DNA from: Setaria digitata
Lineage: Eukaryota > Nematoda > Chromadorea > Rhabditida > Setariidae
Assembly: GCA_003640385.1 (NCBI GenBank)
Contig: RCAB01000476.1
Span: 1 to 46,738, forward strand
Reading direction: 5' to 3'
DNA: 46,738 nt
Made by a program: the position numbers and the translations under genes. A model generated the notes under the pieces. The model did no database searches and had not been told where the DNA came from. It saw nothing but the letters and a program-made list of their open reading frames with translations. Of the stretch, positions 35,801 to 46,738 are shown piece by piece (the stretch's first letter is position 1; each line of letters starts with the position of its first letter).

Positions 35801-38398
35801 AATTTAAAGTTAAAAAATTCCTTTCTGCAATTGCATATTAATATTTCTTTTTTTGCAGTTATTGCATGATGATTTCAATCTCTCTATTCTCACTAATCTA
35901 AAAACCTCGTTTTATAATAATTCAAATCCAAAGCAATTAATTACAGCAGAATAAATGCGTAGAAATTTCTTAACTTACATTATCAACAACATGAGCACCG
36001 CATACCATACCTTCTGCGTTTTTCAGTAGTCTACTAACTTTGACATGATTTACGGCCTTCGCACCGTGACGTATTGCAGATAAAATTATTGCAATATTCA
36101 TACGAGCATCGTTATGCTGACCTGAAAAACAAGTAAGATTGTTCTAATGGTTAGCTCAAAAAAAAAAAAAAAATACTTGCCTAAGTTTTATCAAATGCAC
36201 TGTTTCTTGCTACCTGTATACATAAGATTAACAAGAATAATCTGAAAACTTGAGTCATTTTTGTTTTTTAGGAAAACATTTGAGAAGATTGTCATAGAAA
36301 TCATTAATTTATTAATTACATTCTTCCTTATATGTATAGTTCTTTATTTCAGAAAAAGAAATGGAACAAAATTTTCAATAAAGTATGAAACTAACACAAA
36401 TTTGATCTTAGCTAACTAACCATCATAATACATCAAAGCTCCAACTAATGATTCCTTTTTCAGCATCGGAAAAAGTTCCAGTGCCTGAGTCTTATTTATA
36501 TAATATGATTTTTTTAGCACTCGTCGACCAGAGACAAGATCATACGCTTTTATACCAAACCAGTAATACGGTACTTGCCATAATCTGCAATACAGAAGCA
36601 GAATAAAAATTATTAAATTTAGTTAACTTCTGACAATTTCTCACAGCATTTAGGAGGCTCCCTGGTTGATGAAAAACCTAGAGGAATAGACCGTATATCA
36701 GAAGGTGGAGTAAAATTCTCGAAATGCTGCCCAATAATACCCATGCAAGACAAAATGGTCGATTCAATATTTTAAAGCATGATCTAGGCGATTTTCTGAT
36801 GATACCCTTCAAATTCTTAAGATTTTCTATAAATATGCTACTTTGAATAACCTAACAATCATCTTTGTAAGAGAACTATATTTTTAGAGGATCAATAACA
36901 TGAACCCATCATTTTTTCACTACCTTCCAACTAGCCTCTATATAGAATGTAATCATATAACTATAGATAATTTTCAGCAATCAAAATACCCCCCAAATAT
37001 ACCACTAAGGGTATAAAATAATCATTAAACATCTACTCATCTGTAACAGCATGTGTGGAAACCTTTTGACTAGATCTGATGTGAGTAAATAAATATGTTA
37101 ACTAAATCTAGATATGATGAAAATGATACTTATAAATAGGCAACATAATCGGTAAGGGATATGATAGATGAGGTGCGCAGTGGATGAGATTAGCACGCTC
37201 GAATAAAGCTTCTTTAACCATCCGATACTGCTCGATGTCCAATCCAAATATTGCTGCTTGAAGGTAGCGTACACCGCCATGTATCAATTTTGTACTTCGT
37301 GAACTTGTCCCACTTGAGAAATCATCCAATTCAACTAACGCTGTTTTAAGGCCTGTAATCTTCTATTAGATCTATTGAATAATTTAAAACTTTCAATCCT
37401 TAAATAAAAAGTGACTTAAACTATCTTTTAGAAGACTATGCTAAATTACAACTACAGGTACTAGGAAAATATTTAGTCTGAAAATAAAAGAAAAAAAATA
37501 GAAAGAGTTTTATTTTGTATTCTCTATTCATCTAGCTATTAAAAACTTTTTCATACCTCGGGTTTGCGAATCCAGAGCGACACCAGCACCAGTGGCACCA
37601 CCACCAATTACTAGGACATCGAACTGGTCATTTTTTAGTGACTGAATAATAAAACTGTGCAATATTCTTTTTCTCTTCAGTTAGTGAATTAATAAAATTT
37701 ATTCAAAAGAAAAAAAAACTAGTGAAAAAAACCTGGAAATTACATTAACGACAAAGCTTTAAAGACAAATAGTCCTGCAAAATTAAAAAATAAAAATGGA
37801 AGATCAGATTTAGATTAAAGAAAAAACATTCATTCCGGCATTTTGCTATATTAGTGATGTAAAACAAACGCGGATTAAATCTTTTCGTGTAGGTAATTGT
37901 CCAGAAAGTCGTTTATTAAGTTGAATGTGGATATCAGCATTGTCAGCCTGTAAAAGGTATTTTCATAAAACCAAAGAAATTTCAACACAGTTAGGAATAG
38001 AAAACTTGAAAGCTTCATATATTTCAATTGGATAACAAAATAGGTATATATTTTAGCTGAAAATACCAAACATTATTGGGAATATTTGCCAAGTAATTCA
38101 ATAAGAATCAAAATTACAACAATAAATTTTTCATAAAAGTACTGTAAAGAAAAAAAAACTTTTCAAAAATTAAATTCTCAATAAGTTATTGAAATTTTTT
38201 GCTTTTCCATTTCTTTCCGGAGAATAAAAATAAAAGTAAATTTACCAAAACTTTACGGAAATGTGTTGTACCACTTAAATTAATTTGCCATAGAGAAAAA
38301 GCCGTAGCAACTGTTGCACCACCACTACCAATAATTAGCAAACGTCGTAGCACCAATCGATTAGGAACAGAAAATAATTTGAAACGCCATGATACCAT
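32813..38398 (-). CDS. GPD2: Mitochondrial FAD-dependent glycerol-3-phosphate dehydrogenase
   Basis: Complete 15-exon model of 731 aa (human GPD2 has 727). Exons, high to low: 38398-38246, 37947-37870, 37641-37557, 37352-37130, 36584-36421, 36121-35979, 35645-35494, 35257-35064, 34952-34818, 34724-34546, 34433-34302, 34117-33959, 33638-33450, 33247-33149, 32923-32813; all phases close. The enzyme oxidises glycerol-3-phosphate to dihydroxyacetone phosphate on the outer face of the inner mitochondrial membrane and feeds electrons to ubiquinone. Visible signs: an N-terminal basic/hydrophobic targeting segment; FAD-binding VLVIGGGATGAG (residues 86-97); DDFSSGTSSRSTKLIHGGVR; GQHNDARMN; VVNATGPFTDSVR; GKWTTYRHMAE. 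There are two C-terminal EF-hands, a degenerate loop at about 645-656 and a canonical DLNKNGEIDLNE loop at 681-692, so calcium regulation is likely as in animal homologues. The last intron has a GC donor. Confidence 0.96.
33148..33153 (-). other. GC donor of the last GPD2 intron
   Basis: The exon ending at 33149 (NEFFQ) is followed on the minus strand by GCAAGT instead of GT. The next exon at 32923 (acceptor TTTTAG) encodes LYSGLKGGQIAQNRLARYLD and ends in RSGGGI, which aligns with the conserved C-terminus of animal GPD2. If the intron is not removed, translation adds only Ala-Ser before a TAG. Confidence 0.85.
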
Positions 38399-38431
38399 CA
38401 CGTTATTTTGTTGAATCAATTTATACCAATT

Positions 38432-38444
38432 CTGCAAAAAAAAT
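38432..38444 (-). promoter_or_regulatory. Likely trans-splice acceptor of GPD2
   Basis: On the minus strand TTTTTTTTGCAG ends at 38432 and leaves 33 bases of leader (38431-38399) before the ATG at 38398. This is the expected position and sequence for a spliced-leader acceptor and fixes the GPD2 start. Confidence 0.65.
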
Positions 38445-41400
38445 AAAAAAAGTTTTCAAAAATTAAAAGTTTTTTTTTCTCTCGCCCCCTCTCCTTCTCT
38501 CACTCTTACTCTCTATCTTTTCCTAACGTATCGAGAGATCCTGCTGATAATCATATGAATTGAATGGTAGATGAACAATAACATTATCATTATCATTATC
38601 ATTATGATATATCATCGAAAAATATTCTATTTCTTCTTCCTCTTTCTTAAAATTTTACTTTATCTGAAAAAAAAAAAAGCGTCCATGTATTATTTATATA
38701 TTATAGACTTTTTACTTGTTTTTTTTTTCCCTCAAAATTATAAATTCCTGTATGCAACAGTTCAATCTTTGAAATGGAAAAATAAATACATATGGATTTA
38801 TAAGCACTATTTTTTCGCTTTTTTTCTGAATTAAATAAAATTTTTGAAAATGTAGAAAGATATAATGATGGGGAATTCTATTTGAATAAAAGCATTATTT
38901 TTAGGAAAAAAAAAGCAGTAAAAATACTGGAGAATGAATAATAAACGGCGGAAAAATTGCACATTTCATATGAACTCTGAATACTCTGAACACTTTGTAT
39001 ATAATATGCAAAAAAAAAAAAAAGAGGAAAAAGGAAAGGAAAAGAAACAAAAAAGTGAGAAAAATAGCTTTTCCTTTTTATTTTTAACGATCAATTCATT
39101 ACTTATAAAGGAGCAAAAAAAGAAAAACTATATAAACTTCAAACAAACAGCACTAAAATCAAACAAAATTTAGTACTACTTAGCAGAAGTTGTAATTTTT
39201 TTCTTGTTATTTTACTTTTCAATCTTTAGCCTTTTAGAATTGTGTGTTAAAATCAACAAACATAAATTTGATACTGAAAAAGAGGGGATGAAAAAAGGAA
39301 GAAATTGTATGTAGGAAGAGAGAACAATATCCACAGTTGATATATTTGTTGAGTATCAAAATTATACAAAAAAAAAAGGAAATTGGATAAAATTTTCATT
39401 AATTTTTCTATCATCTTTTTCAACGTTTTTATTTGTTTAATTTTTCAAGTAATTATAAATATCTGCGCAACTTTAGATGATTATTCTATTAAACCTGCTA
39501 ATACCATATTTATTTTATCATAACAAGTATTTGTTAATCAACTTTCCTCTCTTTTTACTGCCAAACATTCTCGCATGTACAAGTGTCATCAATTTTCCTA
39601 ATTTAACAAAAAATTTTGCACCACAAAGTGTAGTTAGTAGAAGTAGTGAAATAATCAAATATTGGAAATTTCGAAAATATTAAAACATTTTTTGGTAAAT
39701 AAAGCATTAGAATGATGAAAAATTTTCGAACCAAAAATGAAAAAGAGATAAAAAACATTTGATATCGAAAATATTTTCTCCGTTTTCACACTTTTTCAAT
39801 AGGAACGGAAAATTAAGAGTGGGAAAAGTATGAAAACGGAGAAAAATACTAAAATATCTTTTTCTCGAAAGAAAATGTAATTTTTTAATTAGCAAAATAA
39901 AAAGCATGCTAAAATTTTGACCTATCACTGCATAAAGCGTCGAATAACAGCAGTGAAGAGAATTAGATTAAAAATGGACAATCATGATGCCACTTCTACG
40001 ATTCATTTATTTATCATTAATTGACAAAAACTGATCATTTAGTAATCTCATAATTAATTAGACAAAATAATTAAACAATGCTGAAATGCTAAATGCTTCT
40101 TTTGATGGCAGATTGTTCAAACATAAAAAGCTCCTATCGACGATTCCTTTTTACAATTTCAACAACTGGCTAAGGAACAGCTTGCTACCTTAACAATTAT
40201 CAGTAAAAATTCAATGCAAATGAGTTTGCGTGATGTGATGTTTTCCCCTGCTGTTAGGCTCTATTGAAATGAATTTTAAAAAAAGATCTCCAGTGATGCA
40301 AACTACTTATCAAAGTTGCTTAAGTATTGATAAGACCAGGCAGACATTCCGATGAGACATATACATAAATGTGTGTAAGTGCACGATACACGCACGCAAA
40401 TAATTATCCACCCTGCTCGCACCATCTAACGTTTATAAATATGACCAACAATTCTGGAACATTACGTATGAGTGGGTGTATACGTGTATACGTAAACGTG
40501 AGTATAAATATGCAACTTTGACGTAATTTGATATGATAGTGATAAGCGTAACAGATGAGAGTCCTAAGCATTATAAGCGATGTATTAATTATGAAAGTTT
40601 TTTAAAAAGAAGGAAATTTATGAAAGAATAAAATTTAGTCATAAATAGAAGACATTTAGATGAAATAGATTTTAACGAGTAGCAGTGAAATAGTACGATA
40701 AAAGAAAGCAATTAAGTAATTAGATGATAAGTTATCAGGATAATTCGAGCAAACATCGCAGTGTATTACTGTCAGTGAGATAAATTTTATCGTTGATTTA
40801 ATTTTATGCCACATTTTTTTATCAGTAATGGTTATTAATTTTTATAAAAAAGAAAAAATTATTACTAATTGGTAGAATTGAGAACTCAAAAAATGAACTT
40901 ATATCTTGTCTTATCGGTATAGTTCTTCCTTTCTCACTTTTACTAAATATTCGTTCCAATTTTCAAATAATTATAATCTGAAAAATTTGTATGGAACTTT
41001 TAATTTTAGAAAAGCGCAAATAGAGAATTGATACATTTCTAATTAATTTTCTTTTTTTTTTCACCAAATTTTTCATAAAATATTGGGAAGAATTTACCTT
41101 ACTTACTTGCATTATATTATTATTATCCCTAACTACTTACCATTGAGATGGGTATAATTATATTAACTTTTTCCATATGTATTATTGTTTATTATTAGGA
41201 AGCATCGCTAAGTGCCTTTTTTTTTTTTTTTTTGAGGAGAAAATTTAAATGAATGAAATACGAAGTTAAAGAAAAGAAAATATTACAATGTGAAATAGAA
41301 GGCCTAAATTTAAATCTTTCCGTTGGAACTGAAAAATTCCTCAAAATTTACCAATAATTTATAGAAATTTTCTTCTTATTAAAATTATCTGAAAAGAAAA

Positions 41401-42739
41401 GGATTTAAAATAAATCTTAAAAAAAATTGAAGAAGAGAATGGATTGGTGTTTATTTTTTTAATTTCATTGGTTGTTAATTATCGTTTTGTTTTGTTTATA
41501 CTTTCATTCTTATACTGAAATTAATTAATATTACGTATGGAAAGCAATAGGATGTTTAATAATGAATTGAATAAAAAAGAAAAACAACCAGACCAAAATA
41601 AAACTGATTAAAATGAATGACTATTTTTATGCAGAAGGACAAATTATTAATAATAAACTAATTTTTGAAATTTTGAATAAAAGAAAAAAAGGAACGAAAT
41701 GATAAGCAAAAAAATACAATTATAAGTAAAAATGATAATTATAATATGAATCGTGAAAGTAATTATAGAAATGTTAATTTTTAAGAAATATAAGTGGGAT
41801 GGCAATTAAGTAATAAATAAGGTGTGTTAAAAAAAAAAAAAAAAGAAATGGAAACGAGAAAAAAAGTAAATAGATAAAATAGGCAAAAAATTAATAAAGA
41901 TGGTGACAGTTTGCGGCTTTCAAATAACAAGAAATAATAAACGTAAAGCATCTTGATAATTTCAACTGATGACTTTTTGCTGAACCAAAAATTAATTATC
42001 AAGTAAAATCGGATTGAAATTAAAAAGGCTGTTGCAGTTTAATTAAATAGCATTTTCACAGGACTAACTCTAGTCAAATAAACAATAGCCACTAATTTCT
42101 AAAGCAAAAATTAGTAATTAAGTCACTTTGAGTAATTAATTAACTGAAGACTACGTCATTAGCAATTATTGAAAAAGGCATATACTTTTTTCTTTTCTCC
42201 TTTTTTATATTTTTTATATCAAGTTTCATTTTATATCAAAGGTCACGATTTTTTCTTAATCATATATTAGATGTTACGGCTAATCATTAAATTGTTTTCA
42301 AATTGTACAATTGAAAGATAACAATTTAATTTGAAATATTTAACTTGAAATAGACGAGATGTGAAATTTCGATTCAAAAAATGAAACATGATCAATTACG
42401 AATATGAAATTTTGATTTGAAATATGAACTAAATAATCTAAAAGAACATTTAAAATTTTCACTTGAAAGCGATGATTCAAACTTTATTGCTAATCAACAA
42501 TTGAACTTAGTGATAAGCATTTTCCATATGTAACTGTCATCCATTTTTCCTTCCTTTCTTCCCGTCTGTTATGGCAATTTTTAGTAATTAATTTCAATGA
42601 TTGCAATTTTTTTCTTTTGTTTTTCAACTTCTTTTTTCCGCTCGCGATATAATTTTAACAAATTGTTGTCCAATTATACTTTTTACGAAATTTCATCATT
42701 ATTCACATGAGAACAAATCTGTCCCATGAACAGGTTCAT

Positions 42740-43245
42740 AGCAACTGGTAATAATAATGACAATAACAGAAGTTTTAATGATAATTAATAATGATAATAA
42801 TAGTAATAATCAGCGATGTTAATTTCTGTCACGAAAAAACAATAACAACAATAGTTGAAAAATAGTAATGATATTAATATTAATTAATAATAACAGCAAC
42901 AGGTAATAGCAATAATTAAAACAAAAAATTGAAATAATAATAGCAATAAGACTGGTAATATTGATAGTAATAATTATATCGCGAAAAAATAAAAATCGGT
43001 AAATAATAACTGATAACAGTAACAAATAATAATTAATAGTAATTATTATGAATAATAATAATAAATAATGACAGCAATTAGCAGTTAATGATAGTTAGTT
43101 TTGATAAATAATAATGGCAAATAATAATAATAAATGGTGATAATAGGGAGTAATAATGAATAGCAAATATAAATAATGATAACAGCAAATGATAATAATA
43201 AATAATGATAAATCAAAGCAAGAATTAAGTAACGGCAAGGACAGT
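42740..43245. repeat. Degenerate TAA/AAT trinucleotide array
   Basis: About 500 bases are made mostly of TAATAA, AATAG, GATAAT and AACAGC words with no long exact run. It reads as an old, mutated (TAA)n expansion. The Ile/Tyr/Leu-rich minus-strand frames are translations of it. Confidence 0.75.
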
Positions 43246-43404
43246 AATGAGAAGATTTAATTACTTCGAAAAAAAGCGATGTAAAATGAAAACAAAAGTT
43301 TGGATTAATTATGACTATATGAATTTTGAACTGGATGGTTGAAAGTTTTGTTTGATAAGAGTTAGACTTAAATACATAAACTTTTTTTCCATGGCCACAT
43401 TTTA

Positions 43405-43480
43405 TCCTTTCTTCCCCTCTCTCTCTCTTTCTCTCCCTCCCTCTCTCTCTTCCTCTCTCTCTCACTTCCCTTTTTCCTTA
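43405..43480. repeat. CT-rich tract
   Basis: CTCTCTCT and CCCTCC blocks run for about 75 bases. The Arg/Glu-rich frame on the minus strand is a translation of the repeat. Confidence 0.8.
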
Positions 43481-44463
43481 TTCACTTCACTCATCCATTT
43501 CTTACCTTTATAATTCGTTAACTGATAATGATTTTGATCCGTTCTCTTTCTTCCCCCCGCTTAGCATAGAAAATCATCGTTTCTATCATTTCAATTGAAA
43601 TCATTCAGATCATTTTACTTTTCAGTTAGCTATAATGTGAAATAGTTTATAATTTTAATTTACTTTTCACCCCTTTCATTCTAACATTTTCGTTTTTTGA
43701 TTTTAATTTAATTTGACAATTTTTTTTTAATTTAATGGTCGTCTTTCTGTTTCCTTTTAATTAATTTTTTATAATTTTGTTTTTTCCTTAATTTATTTAA
43801 TTTTTTTTATAACGTTTTTCTTTCTTAATTTAATTTTTTTAAATCCATATTTCAGTTTCAATTATTTAAAAGCACTTTTTCTATTTGACAAAACAGTTAA
43901 GAATGGAAATTTTTGATAAGGTAAGAAAAACGCAAAAGAAAAAGAAGCTAATTAGGAGTGAGAACGATGAAATTAGCCGAATGTATTAGATGATAGTAAA
44001 CAAATAAGTTGAAGAAATGTTTCTGAGATTTTTATTTTCACTAATTATCGTATAATTAGGCAGGACTTCAAGGTCAAGCATAATTATTTGGCAAAATTTG
44101 TTAAATAATTAAATAAATTTCGATACTAACACTTTTAAGATTTTGTTTAATTATATATTAATTAATGGATAGAAATTTCTAGATGTTTGTATTATTTAAA
44201 TTTTAATACTAATAAAAGTGTGCTTTAGGATTTTGTCTAATTATACCCTAATATCCGATTTCATTACTTAATCTAATTTTTCTCGTTTTGTACAATTTCA
44301 TTAATTTATCTGAAAATATTGCATGCTTTTATTTTAGTTTTGTGCTATTAAGTTTATTACAATAATTCATAATTCAGTCCAATTTAAACATCTCAGAGAA
44401 CTAATTAAATCTTACTGAGTAATTTAAGATAGCTTCCATTATCGTCTCGCTTAATTAAATTAA

Positions 44464-46519
44464 ATGGATGAAATTACTGATAAGACTTTGATCACAGCAA
44501 CAACTGCTACGAAAAAGATGATAGTTCAACGGAATTACAATGAAGAAAGCAGTGATAATGAGATTTTATCAGTTGCTCGAAGTAATGATTACTTTTAATT
44601 CATTAATGGACAAAGTACCTATCTACCCATTTATAAAGATTTAAATTTTCCTTAGAAATCAATTTTATTTTAACTAACAAAAAATTTTCGATCATTTGTT
44701 AGCAGAAGCAGAAGCAGCAGTACTGTACGAACAGTGTTATCAGCTAAATTGATAACATCAATTTATCACATCTATGAAATTTACAGATATCAATTCGTCG
44801 TATACTATCGAGGAATTGGATGAAAAACGAGAAAATGAAAAGGCATATGAATATTTGCTACGACTAACAGAAGTGAGAAAGTATGATGACATCATTTCTC
44901 GTTTTTTTTCATTGCTATTTTTGAATTTTAATTTTTGTTAATTAATTTGAAATCGCAAAAGTTTGTAAATCGATTAAAAAAAATGGGACAAAAGAGAACA
45001 CTTTGCATATTATTCTAAAATTTTAAAATATTGATATGAAAACTTTATTCTGTGCTAATCAAAAAGATAATTTAGCTGTCTGTTTATTAATTTAATAACT
45101 ACTCAATTGATGGTATGATCTCCCATCTTGAAAAATTAATAATTTTAGGATGATAAATTTGAGAATTTGAAAAGTGAATTTATTAGATGGGTTTATTCTT
45201 CCCTGATTTATTTCATTAGAAAGAAATTGTGAATTTATAAAATTCTTCAAATAAACATTTCATTCCTTTCTGTAGCACTTTTCCATAAAAATTTTTTCAA
45301 ATTAATATTAATATTTTTTTGAAATTTGGAATGATTTCTTTTTAAATTTTATGAGTATGACAGTTATCAGTTATCAGTTAAACTAATTATAGTTGGTTAA
45401 AAGATTGCCTTCAAACGGATGATATAGCAAATGAAACTGAACTGGAGCAAAATTTATCCAATGGTGTTTTATTGGCAAGGCTCGGACATTCATTCGCCCC
45501 CGATATTGTACCACTATCTAAAATATTTGATCTTGATCAGGTTAATTAATTAATTAATTTTTCCTTAGCAATACAAAAAGCGGAAAAAAATTACTGAACT
45601 ATTTTTTGAATATTTCAATCTAATTGTTAAATTTTAATTAATTTTTCTCCTATATATATATTTTTTGCAACAGTTTCAGATTACTTAATCTCCTTTGGCT
45701 GTTTTTTTTTTTCCTTTTCATTTAACTGACTGCACTTTTTTTTTCTAACCTGTCATATTAATGCACAAATAATGAATTACTATACTAGAAAAATAAATAA
45801 ATAAGTCAAAACCTTCATTAACTTTTTGACAAATTAATAGCANCTTTTTTTTTTCCTTTTCATTTAACTGACTGCACTTTTTTTTCTAACCTGTCATATT
45901 AATGCACAAATAATGAATTACTATACTACAAAAATAAATAAATAAGTCAAAACCTTCATTAACTTTTTGACAAATTAATAGCACGTAAATCAAAACTTTT
46001 CATTCAGCACATCTTTTTTTCAACTTTTTTCATAATTAGTAAGTTAGTATACTATTAGGAAATCAAAACTTTCAATAAATTTTCTACAAAACAGTAATAC
46101 GTAAATTAAAAATTTCCATTCAATACATCTCTTTTTTTTTAAATTTTATTTTATAAATAATAACTTAGTATACTATTGGGAAATTAGAAGTATCAATAAA
46201 TTACAATTTTATAAATTAAAACTTTTCCATTTCATTTTTTTTTTATCAGAATCGTTTCTACAAAGAAGGTGGCCAAACATGCTATCGACACACTGATAAT
46301 ATTAGTTTATGGAAGGATGCGATAAGAAGTATTCATTTTCCCGAGGTTTATTTGCCTTTTTTTTTCGCTTTCTTTTTGATTTCAAAAGATGAAAAAATTT
46401 AGATGAATCATTGAAATATCTATTACTTTTTATATGAAACATTTTTTTTTTATACAAAAATGATTTTACCAATCATTTTTCATTACTAATAATCGTTGAA
46501 TATTAATTACAATACGACC

Positions 46520-46580
<61 letters not shown>

Positions 46581-46603
46581 TATTATCATTATTATTATTA
46601 TAA

Positions 46604-46663
<60 letters not shown>

Positions 46664-46687
46664 TATTATCATTATTCTTATTATAAA

Positions 46688-46718
<31 letters not shown>

Positions 46719-46738
46719 TATTATTATTATTATTATTA
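44464..46738 (+). CDS. pes-7: IQGAP-family scaffold protein, N-terminal exons (partial)
   Basis: Four phase-consistent exons (44464-44581, 44787-44880, 45393-45540, 46250-46345) give the first 152 residues; the rest lies beyond the right edge. The last donor seen is GAG|GTTTAT at 46346. Residues 48-152 match the start of IQGAP: ELDEKRENEKAYEYLLRL, then NWLKDCL, then NGVLLARLGHSFAPDIV, then YRHTDNISLWKDAI. Together these form the first half of the calponin-homology domain that binds F-actin. IQGAPs link actin, calmodulin and Rac/Cdc42 in cell-cortex organisation and cytokinesis; C. elegans has one, pes-7. The first exon is a Thr/Asn-rich leader with no conserved motif, so the start at 44464 is less certain than the later exons. 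The intron 45541-46249 holds a suspicious tandem duplication. Confidence 0.88.
45702..45983. repeat. Near-identical 142-bp tandem duplication with an N at the joint
   Basis: A block running from a poly(T) tract through TTTAACTGACTGCAC to GACAAATTAATAGCA appears twice (about 45702-45842 and 45845-45983), offset by 141-142 bases. Differences are limited to poly(T) length and single bases such as CTAGAAA/CTACAAA. The undetermined base at 45843 sits exactly between the copies. Confidence 0.95.
46520..46738. repeat. (ATT)n microsatellite at the right edge
   Basis: Over 200 bases of ATT repeat run to the window end, with higher-order repetition of a TATTATCATTATT ... TATAAATTATT interruption seen twice. 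It lies in the fourth intron of the IQGAP gene. Confidence 0.97.

Larger units (their letters stand above)
38445..44463. other. Intergenic region between divergent GPD2 and IQGAP genes
   Basis: Six kilobases of very A/T-rich DNA separate the 5' ends of two genes transcribed away from each other, so both promoters should lie here. Contents: (TTATCA)n-like repeats near 38582-38603, many A and T runs, a degenerate TAA/TAG array (42740-43245) and a CT tract (43405-43480). A less A/T-rich patch with TACGTGTATACGTAAACGTG words lies near 40360-40560. Open frames are short and lysine- or phenylalanine-rich; none is supported as a gene. Confidence 0.6.

Noticed and set aside
38186..38245. Extension of the first GPD2 exon past KVL
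   Set aside because: A good donor (GTAAAT) ends the exon at 38246 in phase 0 with the next conserved exon; the extra residues are intron.
38399..38437. Start of GPD2 further upstream at a TTG codon (38437)
   Set aside because: That codon lies inside the TTTTTTTTGCAG acceptor. The first ATG after it is 38398, followed by a mitochondrial-type leader.

Overview
The window reads as a piece of a nematode nuclear genome, most likely a filarial or other clade III parasite. It is strongly A/T-rich (roughly 70% by eye), its coding exons are short and split by many introns with pyrimidine-rich acceptors ending in CAG, and two genes have acceptor-like sites just upstream of their start codons, as expected for spliced-leader trans-splicing. 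Species was not determined. All gene models were built by hand from open frames, splice phases and family knowledge.

Layout: (1) 1-12954 is A/T-rich non-coding DNA with microsatellites, a (TG)n block next to a polypurine block, a degenerate minisatellite and two low-confidence candidate exons at or near its right edge. (2) 12955-28424 (+) is one large gene of about 35 exons. It encodes a single-pass membrane receptor of about 1620 residues, with four Ig domains, five fibronectin III domains, a transmembrane helix and a tail of about 390 residues. This is the DCC/protogenin/IGDCC-like layout of guidance and adhesion receptors. (3) An intronless divergent-loop cyclophilin lies on the opposite strand inside an intron of that receptor (18487-19197, -). 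(4) 28425-32812 is a spacer between convergent genes. (5) 32813-38431 (-) is a complete 15-exon gene for mitochondrial FAD-dependent glycerol-3-phosphate dehydrogenase (GPD2 type, about 731 aa, two EF-hands). (6) 38432-44463 is a 6 kb A/T-rich region between divergent genes. (7) 44464 to the right end (+) holds the first exons of an IQGAP-family scaffold gene, cut by the window.

The genes do not form a pathway or operon. GPD2 passes cytosolic glycerol-3-phosphate electrons to ubiquinone. The Ig/FN3 receptor and IQGAP both belong to cell-surface and actin biology, but nothing here links them directly. No tRNA, rRNA, CRISPR array or intact transposon was recognised. Items most worth checking are the nested cyclophilin with its own trans-splice site, a perfect 22-bp palindrome in a receptor intron, a Cys-rich insertion in the first FN3 domain, a GC-AG intron in GPD2 that may give a short isoform, and a near-identical 142-bp tandem duplication joined by a single N that looks like an assembly fault.
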